A stretch of DNA of 64,000 nt from Hypomyces perniciosus (GCA_008477525.1 SPDT01000007.1:248001-312000); one strand, 5' to 3'. Positions 1 through 9,878 are shown, numbered from the stretch's first letter. Numbers and translations are program-made. Notes: generated from the letters alone by a model not told the origin.

Positions 1-1024
1 CATATAGCCGGGTAGGGCGAGTAATATTCCTAAATGTTCCACCTATCTCGTCCAAACAAATATTGACAACGTTGTCCATAACCACGATCTCAGCAAGAGA
101 GCTTATCTAGAATGGGGCTCTACCAAGATTGCCGGAAACCCCCTAGGGCAATTTCCAATTTCATTGTAACTGAGCATTTTCTACTCTTTATAGATTCGTC
201 ATACTGACCTGCCTACCTCAAGACTCCAATCCAGACCTTCGCCTTCATTTATCTTCAAGCCTGGTCTTTAGGCTTCTTTAAGCCCGATCTTCATTATAAC
301 GTTGACCGTCAGCTAGCCGAGACCTTTTAGGCTCCTAGGCCACTGATTGATGCAACCGTCTTCTTGATCTTAATGATCCCTTGGACTAGGTGATCCAAGT
401 AATCCTTTTCCTTATTGGTCGGTCGGTTTCTCATTCCTCCGTGGTACGTACCCGGGGTCGCGAGCATGTAGTCAGGGTCGTGATATAATAAAAGCAGCTA
501 CTGGCCTTTACTTCTTTATAAAAGAATTATTAAAGTATTTTATAGCTTTTAAGTATATACTTGCATGTTTAATAGAGTAAGGGAGGCAGATTATATCCTC
601 GGGTCGTTAATCTTCGATATCTTATATCGATTGCGGACTATTGGCTAATACTGCCTTATACAATATAGCCCCTAGATTTCCCAGACGGCTATTACATTCC
701 CTGATGGCTATTAGATTCCCTGACGGCTATTAGATTCCCTGACAGTATTATTGCTATAAACACGGGACGGAGGAGCATCTTAAAAGTAATATCCTAGCGT
801 AAGCCACTAGCGCAAATTAACACCACTAGCCCTTGGTAATTCCCGCACTAAAATTGTATGCGTTAATTCCTAACCTTTAGTATATTACACTCTACCCCCT
901 GTGTTATTACCTAGCGTGTACTTGTAGTGGGGACATAGCAGGGATTATCAACCAATAAGAAATAATAGTGGGATTCTAATAGGGATAAAGGCAACTTTAC
1001 CAGTATATAAAAAGCAATAGTAAG
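1..1024. other. Intergenic sequence of ordinary composition, no gene seen
   Basis: No open frame longer than a few dozen codons and no recognisable domain in either strand. Composition is mixed: the first 480 bases are fairly GC-balanced, then AT-richer stretches alternate with short GC-rich ones, suggesting old decayed repeats. The only ordered structure seen is the short tandem repeat at 684-740. Confidence 0.6.
684..740. repeat. Short tandem repeat, 3 units of 19 bp
   Basis: Three head-to-tail copies of a 19-base unit of the form GAYGGCTATTASATTCCCT, differing at one or two positions, with a degenerate partial copy on each side. No link to a gene is visible; an ordinary minisatellite-like repeat. 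Confidence 0.8.
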
Positions 1025-1300
1025 TGTGGCGGAGCGCGGCATAGCTATGTGGAGCACAGAGAGATGGGAAACGAAGCTTGATTCTATGAAAGAGAATATG
1101 CCGTAGTGGCCTCGCTATATATACACATAGCTAACACAAAGAAGAAGCTGTGTGCAGGCGCTGTAAGCGCCTGCATAGTCTGACACATGGCTTACGCGAT
1201 GTGTATGTCAGCTCACATCTGCTGACAAAGCAGATAAGAGCTCCCTAGCGCCGGCCCTAGCGCTGACAAGCGGTAGGGCCCCGGCCGACTCAACCCAACA
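1025..1300 (-). repeat. Solo LTR of retrotransposon family Copia-A, with target duplication
   Basis: A 276-bp sequence ending TG..CA (reading TGTTGGGTTGAG.. to ..GCTCCGCCACA on the minus strand). It is flanked on both sides by the same five bases GTAAG (1020-1024 and 1301-1305), the 5-bp target duplication expected of an LTR element insertion. It is the least mutated of ten copies of this LTR in the window; the others lie in the AT-rich block. With no internal sequence left it is a solo LTR, produced by recombination between the two LTRs of a full element. It keeps many CpA/TpG sites lost in the other copies, so it is younger or escaped RIP. Confidence 0.95.
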
Positions 1301-1677
1301 GTAAGAATGGTATTAAATAAAGTAATAGAAAGTCAATTTAATAGTGTATATAACCACCTAATATAGCCTTAATAACAGTAAATATTTCAGTATTAAATAC
1401 ACTAACTTCAACAAATAATTATATATTATTATATAAGGCATTTCCAATAAAGCGCTCTGAATAGTATATAGCTATCTATTTCTTTATTTGGGTAAATAAA
1501 TATAGATTTGTGTCACGTGATACAGAGAGGCAGCAGGTTGCCAAGTATTAAAGAGGTACGTACCGATACAATAAGTGGGTCCAGGTAGTCAAGTGTGGAA
1601 CATTCAGGGTATAGACTGTATATTTATGATCACGACGAAAAATGTATGTGCGTATAGATATCGCGACCTGGGTTATT
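1301..1677. other. Non-coding stretch upstream of the Tc1-like relic
   Basis: AT-rich to about 1500, then more balanced. It probably includes the original 5' end of the Tc1-like transposon, but no convincing terminal inverted repeat or TA duplication could be paired, because the other end of that transposon is missing. No gene seen. Confidence 0.5.
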
Positions 1678-2454
1678 ATGGTTGGATTGAAGTCCAGTGG
1701 CGGCAAGGCCTCTGCTGAGGTCTCGGCTGCTACAGGGCTATCGATCCGTTAAGTTGATCGAATCTATGCCCGGGCTATTGACCATGGCTTTGATCCATAG
1801 ATCAGACCAATCAAAATTGAAGATGCCTTTGTGGCTGATGCTCCTAGGGCTAGAAGACCTAAGAAACAGACCGAGGAAACGAAGAACTTGATTATGAATA
1901 AAGTACGCCGCGATCGAGATTGAAGGGAAAAGAACTGCGCTGATATTGCTGGGGGACTTATCCTCGAGGGCTTCCCTATCTCAGCAACAACTATATAGCG
2001 AATCCTAAAGAAAGCTGGGTTCCGCAAGATAAAGCCGACATGGAAGCCTGGACTAATGAAGAATATAAAAGAGGAACGACTTTGCTAGTGCCTTGACTAT
2101 AAAGACTGGACCCTTAATGACTGGAAGAATGTCATTTAGTCTAACGAGACCTCCGTTATCTTACTCCACCGCTGCAGTAGCTACTATATCTGGCGGACAA
2201 GGATAAGGCCTTTGTTCGCATCTGCATTCGAGAAAGGGTAGAAAGGGGCGTCTAAGTTTGTTCTAGGGCTGTTTTTCTTATAAGAAGAAAGGGCCCTGCT
2301 ATTATTGGGGCCTAGAAACTATAAAGGAAAAACAGCTAGCCACGCAAGGGATCGAGAAGTTGAATAAGGGATTAAAGCCGATATTACAGGATTAGTGGGA
2401 GCTAGCAATATAAATTAAGAGACTTAACCTTTGTCGTTAACTGCCCGGCATCAA
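1678..2454 (+). pseudogene. Tc1/mariner (impala-like) transposase relic, truncated and RIP-damaged
   Basis: Read in one frame from ATG 1678, this gives a fungal Tc1-type transposase: an N-terminal helix-turn-helix part (ATGLSIR..VDRIYARA, then ADAPRARRPKKQTEETK, and SATTI.RILKKAGFRK), followed by the start of the DDE domain (KDWTLNDWKNVI..NETS). Such enzymes excise and insert their transposon at TA dinucleotides. It is dead. Stops occur at 1750 and further on, including a TAG at 2137-2139 where the family has Trp, and the first catalytic Asp is Asn (AAC at 2143), all fitting G-to-A RIP changes. One frameshift lies near 2265-2285; the frame then continues (KKGPCYYWGLET.. IEKLNKGLKPIL) until it stops abruptly at the left edge of the LTR-like element at 2455. 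The C-terminal half with the other two acidic residues is not found downstream. Confidence 0.85.
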
Positions 2455-2833
2455 TGTTACGACCCGAACCTATATGGCCGCCGGGCAGGCTAGGTATATA
2501 CACTAGGCCGGGCAGACATCGGAAGAAGGTCAGAACGATAGACGAATAAGGAAACATGAGCGAAGTATTACTAGTAAAACACTATAATCAGTAGTGATCA
2601 GTCGCGATCGCTACAAATCAATGTCACCCGATAGTGATCAAACCATATATATAGACCCCCCATTTTCCGCTTCCTTTAGTATAGATACTAGCCAGCCGTT
2701 AATACACAATATTTACTTAAACTAACTATTCTAATAAATAAGGAACACGATTGCTCAGCTACGCCCCAGTCTCCTGCCAACATAAACCCTAACCCTACGG
2801 TTTATCCTTTAGAAAACCTATAGGATCGTTATA
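2455..2833 (+). repeat. Left terminal repeat of the small LTR-like element
   Basis: About 379 bp. It retains GC-rich text (CCGCCGGGCAGGC) lost from the right repeat and has a six-base insertion near its end (ACCTATAGGATCGTTATA against ACCCTTCGTAACA). Confidence 0.6.
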
Positions 2834-3064
2834 TAGTGCTGTCCTGAGCCGCCTATCTCCTCCTCCCTTAAATAACCTTATAATTGCAATAATAGCTAGG
2901 CTATAAAAGGGGCGTATAGGATTTAAGGCGTATTAGATTTAAGGCATATAAGATTTAATTATCTTTAACTATAGTATATTAATATATTAACTACTGATAA
3001 TTATTATAGTTTAAGTTAATTAATTAGCTTAGGAATATAGTAACATATAAAAGCAGTGCTTAAA

Positions 3065-3417
3065 TATTACAACCTAATATTTTATAGTTATATAATAGGC
3101 TATACTTTCTTAGTGAAAGTATATATACAGATAAAAATAGTTGGGATAATCGACTAATTAATATAAGGTAATCAATAATTACTCTCGTTTACAAGTAATT
3201 ATAGTAAATATTAAGTTACCTCTATATATATAGACTTTTTATGTTCTGCTTCCCTTAATATAGATATTAGCCAGCCATTAATACGATCATTACGCCGATT
3301 ATTAGTTACGATCTACAATCCATCACCAACATGACGTGATTGCTGAGACTAACACCCCAATCTCCTGCTAATATAAACCCTGTTTTATGGTTTTTATTGG
3401 GGAAACCCTTCGTAACA
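3065..3417 (+). repeat. Right terminal repeat of the small LTR-like element
   Basis: About 353 bp, more AT-rich than its partner, as if RIP acted mostly on this copy. It ends TTCGTAACA at 3417, 181 bp from the stop codon of the membrane-protein gene, so it probably overlaps that gene's 3' flank. Confidence 0.6.
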
Positions 3418-3598
3418 TCACATAGAGGTAGTGCGACCCATTATGTGACCGTTATAACTTGGGTCATAATAATGCAAATCGAATTGCTCATTGTATTCTA
3501 GCTTGTCAGAAAATGTTCCGCGGGGGCATAGTCGCTTCTCGCGCAAGTTCGATGCTGCGATGGAATGATAGACGAACCTAAGTAACTTTTTATTCCCT

Positions 3599-4508
3599 CT
3601 AAGCAGAGTTAACCTTCTTGTATAACATTTGGGTTTTAAGACTTTGGTGACAGACAATAAAGAGAATTAGGCCCACAATTTCTAATACAACCACTATAAT
3701 AGAAGCAATGAAAGTATAGTTCTAAAGCAGGAGGGGTGGCAGTTAGATACTCATTTAATAAAACTATGATGTGTTGGAGAGGGATAGCATGCTTGCAGGA
3801 TGTTTCAGACGCACCATTTCTATGCACATGGCTGCCCAAGGAATCTTGCCGTGCTGCGACTTGCGGTTGCAGGTCCAAGACCAAAGGTCCCAATGATTTT
3901 TCGTTTTCCCTTGGGAGTCAACTACCTTAAAGTAAACAAGTGCTGCAACCCAGGCGGCGATGACCAAAGTGGAGCTCAGGTAAACACTTAGTGCATGCCA
4001 CGAACTCTCGCGCATGCTACGGAACTAACAGATGTTTAGCTCGAGCCCATAGCCTCAATGATAGATATTCCGGATGGGTGCTGAAACGTACACAATTGCA
4101 GAGAGTCGTGAGAGACAGTAACTGGACCACAGTTGCAATCACCGCGGCCCCTAGCATTGTCCAAGTTGGCCACATGTCAAGAGTGGCCCATGCCCGTGTT
4201 TGCCAGCCAGTTTCGGGATTGTGCACAACTTTATGGCGCGTATTCAACCAAACGCATGTTGAGTGAGCCTGCACGGCCAATATGGTGATAGCGATAAGAA
4301 GCGCAACGGCCCGCAGAGCGATTCGGAGACAGTTGGGAGCGGCTTGAGTCTTCTGGCGGCGGGTATTCTGTAGCCTAATGAGATTTTGCTCGTCTAGGTC
4401 TGGTACCAGAGGCTTCTCTGCATTGTCCTCATCTGCCTCTTTGACGTGCGTGTAAGGCTCGTAGGAGGAAAGGTGGCTAAGGTCCATGCTTGCCGATAGA
4501 AGGGACAA
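3599..4508 (-). CDS. Four-helix integral membrane protein, fungal family of unknown function
   Basis: Minus-strand gene rebuilt from three exons: 4508-4092, 4024-3815 and 3721-3599, giving 249 residues. Splicing is phase 0 throughout, with GTACGT..TTAG and GTGCGT..TTAG introns. The first ~60 residues are polar and acidic (cytoplasmic by inference). Four hydrophobic helices follow at about 63-85, 115-137, 150-172 and 212-234. The loop between helices 3 and 4 carries a Trp-rich WDLWSWTC motif (184-191). Helix 4 becomes visible only after removing intron 2, which supports the model. The layout resembles uncharacterised tetraspan (MARVEL-like) plasma-membrane proteins of ascomycetes; that is inference from topology, and no function is claimed. 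A second ATG at 4487 (MDLSHLSS) could be the start. No stop or catalytic damage, so RIP has spared it. Confidence 0.8.
3722..3814 (-). other. Intron 2 of the membrane-protein gene (93 nt)
   Basis: Donor GTGCGT right after ..MCIEM, acceptor CTTTAG, with CTAAC (plus-strand 3742-3746) as branch site. Removing it restores a 40-residue last exon with a clear transmembrane helix. Confidence 0.75.
4025..4091 (-). other. Intron 1 of the membrane-protein gene (67 nt)
   Basis: Donor GTACGT, acceptor CTGTTAG. The stretch GCTAAAC about 10 nt before the acceptor is a plausible branch site. Removing it joins ..TLCNC to FRSMRESS in frame and avoids the in-frame TAG just after the acceptor. Confidence 0.75.
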
Positions 4509-5539
4509 TGGTCTTGAGTTTGATGGGAGCCGCTGAACGATGGGCTCCTATGAAGAGGAAGTCTCCTTCTACCTCTCGGTCTATCTCTCGTTGGCAGCAC
4601 TAAGGAAGCACAATGCCACAGTGCTAGAGGGCTGGACGTCCGTTGGCTTAGTGGATGTGGAAGACGTTTCCAACTATTAAAACCAAGATCTGGAGGAGCT
4701 GCCCGGACCTATATACATGTTCCTGGTTCACTAACAAGACTCTTGGTGAGAATGTGGATCCAAAGGGAGACGAAGTAGATGGTTGTTATTATCTAGCCAA
4801 AAAGGAAGAATCCGATGTTCCTTATATATAGAGTTACGCACCGCTATTACTATAGTAACAGAGGTACCTCCGGAAATTGTATTATAGGGCTTACGAAGCC
4901 ACCATACAATAACGAAGACCTATCTATAGTAAGACCTAATTATAGTAAGACATATAGGTAAGCACTTGGGTAGGGTTAGAGTGTTATAGTCCACTTAGGG
5001 CGGAGCTAAGCAGGGTGAAGATATATACTATATCTAACTATCTCAGTGGGAGCATACAGGGTCTGCGCCACGATATGCAGAACGGTTGATTGCTTATTGT
5101 TATAGGCCTGATTACCCTATCGCCCGAGTGCGATACTTCCTCCATTGTACAGGGTCCTGGGGGTAAGTGGCCAAGGCGGGACTGGTTCTGACATGGCTTT
5201 AGATTGAAACAGTAGTGTATCTCACGAGGCGCCGTAGCCTGTCTTAGAACGCCCTGGTTGGTATAGGGCCTGCGTGGTTTACTGATGATCCGATATGAAT
5301 ACGACTAGCATAATAATAAGATGAAGATAATGACTATCTAGCTACATGGAATCACCGTTCTTTATATACCACGAAGGTACATTCTTGTATATAGGAAAAA
5401 GGGGCTATCCCTAAACTTAAAATTGGTCTAAATTTAACCATCCAGCTTGTACAGCGTACATACAACTATAAAACGGCCAGCAAACACCAGCAATCAGATT
5501 TCCAGAACAAAAACACCATTATCTGCATTGAAAACAGCC
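4509..5539. other. Shared upstream region of two divergent genes
   Basis: The genes at 3599-4508 (minus) and 5540-6388 (plus) are transcribed away from each other, so both promoters must lie here. Bases 4509-4700 include pyrimidine-rich text (CTCTCGGTCTATCTCTCG) that probably belongs to the leader region of the membrane-protein gene. Bases 4800-5040 are AT-richer with a repeated TATAGTAAGAC motif (near 4925 and 4941), looking like repeat debris. No further gene seen. Confidence 0.55.
5363..5368 (+). promoter_or_regulatory. Possible TATA box of the secreted-protein gene
   Basis: TATATA in CTTTATATACCAC, about 175 bp before the chosen ATG. Position fits a fungal core promoter with a moderate leader, but such strings are common here. 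Confidence 0.25.
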
Positions 5540-6388
5540 ATGAACAAGTTAGCCCTTAGTTTTTTCCTCGGCCTTGCATCAGCGGATATCTCCCTTCAGG
5601 CATTCGAAGGGTCCGATTGTACTGGATCTGTTATCAACAACATCCATTCCGGCGGATCAAATCCACATGACAGCAGCGGCTGCATTGCCACAAACAAATT
5701 CCATTCCGTTGGAATTGTCAGCGCCGACTCGGGCTTTAAGTGCAACGTCTACTCCGACAATCAATGCAAGAACTTTTTGGCCAGCTTTGACACCGTCGAG
5801 TGCGGTAGTGTTATCGGTGTTGGCGTCCTGTGCTTTAGCCAGGCATTGTTTGACAACCCATTTGCCGAGTCTACCGCCCAAGTCACGGTCGGTAACTCAA
5901 AACTCACTGTCGACGTGGACGGTGCGCTTCTCGTGAAAAGCGGAGCCCAAACGGGCTGCAACAGTAATGGATGCGACCCTACTACCAAATTCAAAAAGCC
6001 GTTCGACCACTTCAACAAAGAGTGCACGCTCAGCGTCACCATGGAAGGAAACTTCGATAGCACCAATGAGCGAGACTATATGGTGGGCCTACTCCAGAAA
6101 ACCATGGAACAAGCAACTACGAATCAACGTGAGGATAGGACGGGTTCTTCGGAAAACAACGATATTGTCTTCGATGTACCTAGCTTTGCTCAAGTTGTGA
6201 TCAACGACAAGAACGGCAATAACCAGGCCCAGATATCTGTGGCGCTTGCCGTTGACTGTGCAGCACCATCTCCAGGAGATTGTGGTGGCATCCTGGGGAC
6301 GGTCACGAAAGCAATTCTTGGCCAGGTTCCCGCGGTGGGATCTATTCTTGCCACGGCTTTTACGGTTACTTGCCATGCTGCAGGATAA
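5540..6388 (+). CDS. Secreted cysteine-rich protein, unknown function (possible effector)
   Basis: Single exon, 282 residues. ATG 5540 (context ACAGCCATGAAC) is chosen over the in-frame ATG at 5447 because it places a textbook signal peptide at the N-terminus (MNKLALSFFLGLASA, likely cleaved after Ala15). The mature protein, about 267 residues, has 12 cysteines (27, 48, 68, 76, 88, 98, 140, 145, 162, 240, 248, 278), an even number suited to disulfides. The first six sit in a compact N-terminal part, followed by a beta-rich Thr/Val region, a polar Asn/Glu-rich stretch (175-210), and a hydrophobic Gly/Ala C-terminus. No transmembrane anchor or catalytic motif was recognised. It lies about 630 bp from the AT-rich repeat block, a setting typical of fast-evolving secreted proteins in plant-associated fungi. 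Function is not known; effector status is inference only. Confidence 0.8.
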   Translation: MNKLALSFFLGLASADISLQAFEGSDCTGSVINNIHSGGSNPHDSSGCIATNKFHSVGIVSADSGFKCNVYSDNQCKNFLASFDTVECGSVIGVGVLCFSQALFDNPFAESTAQVTVGNSKLTVDVDGALLVKSGAQTGCNSNGCDPTTKFKKPFDHFNKECTLSVTMEGNFDSTNERDYMVGLLQKTMEQATTNQREDRTGSSENNDIVFDVPSFAQVVINDKNGNNQAQISVALAVDCAAPSPGDCGGILGTVTKAILGQVPAVGSILATAFTVTCHAAG

Positions 6389-7020
6389 GTTCTAATGCAG
6401 CCGGCCGTACCGGCTCCGGCCAACCAGAACAACTTTTCGCATAACCTCAACAATTTAAATTGTGGTATACCCTTACTATTATGATTTTCTGTTTTAGCTG
6501 GGATATTATAGGTCATTAGGATTTTAGTAAGAAATGAATGTGTCGCAAATAAGTGCGTTGCACACATATATGTGTGTGTAATAATCAGGATTATTAAGGA
6601 TAAACCACCTTGAGTGTTAGGAGGTTTGCCACTGGATTGTCAGGAGTCTCGCAACCTAGAATATATATTGTAGCTAGATTTCCATTCAATTAGATTGAAT
6701 CAAGAGTCTTGAGTTGCCTTAAGCGAGAGGCAACTTATCTATTGTTTAGTTATCCGATCGAGCATTGTTGTGTGATAGAATGGCTGAAGGCAATATCCCT
6801 ATGCCATCCATTGCTTTGACTAAAAGACAAAAACCTCTCTATCTTATTGGCCCTAACTTGTTTTACAATAAAAGAACGCGAAACACGCGTTATTGCAATA
6901 AGCTTCGCAAGCCACCTCCTCTCTGGTTTTGATTAAAGCTAGTAAAGCTATAACTATTATTGGCCCAGGCCTAGCTCTCCTAGCGCTTTTGCGCCCACTA
7001 TAGGAACAGAACAGGAATAG
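6389..7020. other. 3' flank of the secreted-protein gene, boundary of the AT-rich block
   Basis: Non-coding. Composition stays mixed to about 7,015, then turns abruptly to TpA-dominated sequence. No gene or repeat match within the window was noticed. Confidence 0.6.
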
Positions 7021-8771
7021 GTAAAAAGTAACTTAGTTTAGCTTAGTTTTATATATTTTAATATATAATAGGATAGACTAGTATAATAAACTTTAATAGG
7101 AAAGCACTAGTATCCTATTATTATTATATATATTATATTTTACTTTATACTTTATTAGTAATATCACTTAACTAATCCTATATATTTATAATATAATAAG
7201 CAAATAACTTATCCTAGCTGCAATAAAGTACCTTATAGATTTTGTAAACCGTTGCTATATAAAACGAAAATATATTAATAAAGATAGGGGGTAGATCTGT
7301 AACATAATATATAAGCAACAAGATCTACCTGAAAACAAAGTCCAGGCGGCCGTAGGAGGTGTCTAATCCAGGTTAGGCCTAGCTTTTGGAGGTAGGAGGT
7401 AGGTTAAGGTAGGTAGCAGTACCCGTTAGTCCTTTAGAAACCAACTGTTAGACTTCGCCCAACAGTTAGCCACAAAAGTCCTAATACACTATAAAAGTCC
7501 GATATACTTTTTTCCTATAAAGCTACAGTTAAAGTTTATATATATTTCTTTACGCACTAATTATTTCTATTTTATTATAGTATATTAAATTCATTATAAA
7601 TCCTTAATTTATTTCTAGCTATTTATTTATCTAGTTCTCAGCTTGCCCGCTACTTAGCTATCTCTTTTATTATCTTCTTATAGTGCTCTTTATTTAATTA
7701 AAGAAGACGCGGTAATATCAGCAATAAAGGCATCTCGATATAGTTATTAAATTGGCCAGCTAATAGCGATTATAGGATATTAATAATATCTTTATTTAGT
7801 AGTTATATAGGCTTTTATATCGGCTATTATATCGGCTTATTATCGTTATTATTATTATTAAAGGGGCCAAGTCTAATATTAATAAAGCTGTAACTTCTAT
7901 TACCTTAAAAGGCATTTAATATCTAGTTAAGGATAATAGGTTATTATATAGCTCGTTAAACTATTACTTTAGTATTAAGAGTTTATCCTATATTAATAAT
8001 AAAAGGATCGTTTTTAAAGTTAAGCCGCCAACTATATTCTTTATTACTAACCTTAAAAGGAATAATTTTATAATTTTTTCCTTTAACTTTAAGCTATTTT
8101 TTAAATAATATACTTTTCTTTATACTATCAATAATACTAAGTTTATCTTCCCTCTACTATACTTTAAGTTTATTTATATTAATTTTAATATAATTCTAAG
8201 CCTTTTATAGCTGCTGTTTTTTTTATCTTTTTATATTTTTTACTTAAAAAGTAGTATTTACTAGCAGACTTACTTAAGGATATAGGCAGTAATAAACAAG
8301 CTAGCTAATTATATAGTTTTATTGCATTTCCTTTTATTAATAACTATTTAATTTACTATATTTAATTAATAATAAAGTAGTTAATATATAATATAAAGTG
8401 GCTGCCTTTATTACTATAAATCTTATTTAATAAAGGCCTTTACAGGTTAATAAAGTTAAAATAATATTATATTATTTATATATATATTATATAATACTTA
8501 CTATTAATAAAGTTAATTATCTTTTAAACGTAGTAAACTATAAGCTAGATTTATTGTGTCCTACCTTTTTTACTATTTACTTAAAACTTATTATATAGTA
8601 AGTTTATAGTTAAAAGGGAATATTCTAGTTTTTTTAAACTTTAATATAATATTATTTATAGTAAATCCCCTTTTATAAATAGTTTAAAAAGTATAAATAA
8701 ATTTAAAATAAAGGAAAGTAAAGTTACTTTTAAAAGGTAATTACTATAATACTTTTTAATATATACTTTTT
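7021..8771. other. RIP-type AT-rich relic, identity not recognised
   Basis: Mostly A/T with very frequent TATA, TTAA and TAG/TAA in all frames. A less degraded pocket lies at about 7320-7460 (AGGCGGCCGTAGGAGG, with GGTAGGAGGTAGG and similar direct GGTAG repeats). Between about 7860 and 8100 one forward frame stays open for some tens of codons with Lys/Ile/Asn-rich text, probably remnant transposon coding sequence, but no family motif could be recognised. Confidence 0.5.
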
Positions 8772-8797
8772 TACTAAACTATAAATCCAGTAAAAGT

Positions 8798-9377
8798 TGT
8801 TAAAAAGGAGGGCTAAAAAGTAAGGATTTTAGTGTATTTGGGTAACCTTCCTATTCTGGCTAGACCCGGAATTAGGCCCGACGCTAGGACCGAGTTCCGG
8901 AGGAACTTCGGTGTAAGTCAGGAAATTTCTGTTATCTTCAACGATAACAATTGAGCTAGGACCAGCTACCCCGCCTACCCTAGACTCAATACCATGGCCA
9001 CAATGGCTATTGTGAAAAATCTGACTAAAATGGTTTCCTGTTTGTATGGCCGTGAGTCGATTTGGCCGATTTCCCATATAAATGAATTTTGCGGAAAATA
9101 GGAACGGGGCCACGAACCCAATTCTGCCGCCGCATTCCTATTATCTAGTCGGAGGACTATTGTAGAAGACAAAGCTATTGTTCATACAATCACTTCTACA
9201 CCAGCCGCACATCACTAGATATTCTATAGCTTTCTAGCTATTAGTTCAGTTACAATTCAATTGTTTATCCATTGTTAACCTAACTAGACTCTCAGTCGTT
9301 TCTTCATTGCTGCGTTGTGTGCAGCTTCCTAGAAGCTACATATAAATGAGGTTCAGTATAACCTTGTTATTTCAACA
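8798..9377 (+). repeat. Solo LTR of family Copia-B, 580 bp, with target duplication and empty site
   Basis: Begins TGTTAAAAAGGAGGGC and ends GTTATTTCAACA. It is flanked by AAAGT on both sides (8793-8797 and 9378-9382). An uninterrupted copy of the target, CCAGTAAAAGTAAAGC, exists at about 9746, confirming both boundaries. The first ~200 bp match the RIP-eroded LTRs at 60345 and 9879, but this copy keeps normal composition inside an AT-rich block, so it inserted late or escaped RIP. Open frames inside it on the minus strand (8829-9172) are chance frames of the LTR. Confidence 0.93.
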
Positions 9378-9542
9378 AAAGTAAAGCTTTATATAATCTA
9401 TATAGATAAGTGACCTTATATACTATATAATATACCCCTTAAATGCAATAGTTTAGGTAAAGCGCCTATATTCCCTATAATCCTATATAAAAGGGCAGGG
9501 CGCAGAGGACTTTTTCCTAGTAGCCTTAACTATAGCTATAGT

Positions 9543-9598
9543 GCCTAGATCTAGTTAAACTAAGACTTTTGCCTAGATCTGGTTAAACTAAAACTTTC
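9543..9598. repeat. 28-bp tandem duplication
   Basis: Two adjacent copies of a 28-base unit (GCCTAGATCTRGTTAAACTA..), differing at three positions, inside the small LTR-like element. Confidence 0.75.
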
Positions 9599-9878
9599 TT
9601 TGGCTGTATTTTAATTCTCCCAAATAATAGGAACCTTAATGTATTTGAATTCCTTTAGGACAGAATTAAACTTATAACCTAAAGCTATATTAGATAATTT
9701 CGCGCGAAATAATACTAGGCTTTTAACTGTTAGACTATAAATCCAGTAAAAGTAAAGCTTTATATAATCTATATAGATAAGTGACCTTATATGCTATATA
9801 ACACTTTTTTATAGCTAAAAAACCTTAATATTAAAAGGCTAAAAATATATATATTAAATAAAGTTAGAAAATAGTAAT

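Larger units (their letters stand above)
2455..3417 (+). mobile_element. Small non-coding LTR-like element (TRIM-like or internally deleted)
   Basis: Two related direct repeats bound a short non-coding middle: left 2455-2833 (starting TGTTACGACCCGAACC) and right 3065-3417 (starting TATTACAACCTAAT, ending TTCGTAACA). Both contain the same ordered blocks, for example ATAGATAYTAGCCAGCC, CTCCTGCYAAYATAAACCC and the final AAACC..TCGT. Ends are TG..CA-like with an 8-base inverted match TGTTACGA/TCGTAACA. The middle, about 230 bp, has no coding frame. Flanks ATCAA and TCACA share only TCA, so a clean target duplication is not shown. Either a terminal-repeat retrotransposon in miniature or a full element that lost its interior. 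Orientation is arbitrary. Confidence 0.6.
8772..9803 (+). mobile_element. Tiny LTR-like element with 76-bp terminal repeats, split by a solo LTR
   Basis: The sequence 9728-9803 (TGTTAGACTATAAATCC .. CTATATAACA) recurs on the left as 8772-8797 plus 9383-9432, interrupted exactly by the solo LTR at 8798-9377 and its target duplication. Both copies are 76 bp, with TG..CA-type ends. The middle, 9433-9727, is non-coding and contains a promoter-like CCTATATAAAAGGGC and a 28-bp tandem repeat. Flanks are CTTTT after the right copy and (C)TTTTT before the left, close to a 5-bp target duplication but one base out. No clear primer-binding site or purine tract was found, so the class is uncertain. Strand is arbitrary. 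Confidence 0.5.

Noticed and set aside
684..740. CRISPR-like array
   Set aside because: Units are adjacent with no spacers, only three copies, in a eukaryotic context.
1764..2027. 87-codon minus-strand frame
   Set aside because: Antisense shadow of the Tc1-like transposase relic, which reads as a protein family only on the plus strand.
3736..4266. Several plus-strand frames of 60-90 codons
   Set aside because: Opposite to the well-supported three-exon membrane-protein gene; no signal peptide, motif or splice logic of their own.
5447..5539. Longer N-terminus for the secreted protein, starting at 5447
   Set aside because: Adds 31 polar residues ahead of an evident signal peptide; the ATG at 5540 has better context.
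7380..7420. Telomere-like repeat (GGTAGG runs)
   Set aside because: Irregular GGTAGGAGG/GGTTAAGG text, not a TTAGGG array, and inside a relic block.
8829..9172. Two overlapping minus-strand frames of 65-94 codons
   Set aside because: Both lie wholly inside the solo LTR bounded by AAAGT duplications; LTR sequence, not a gene.
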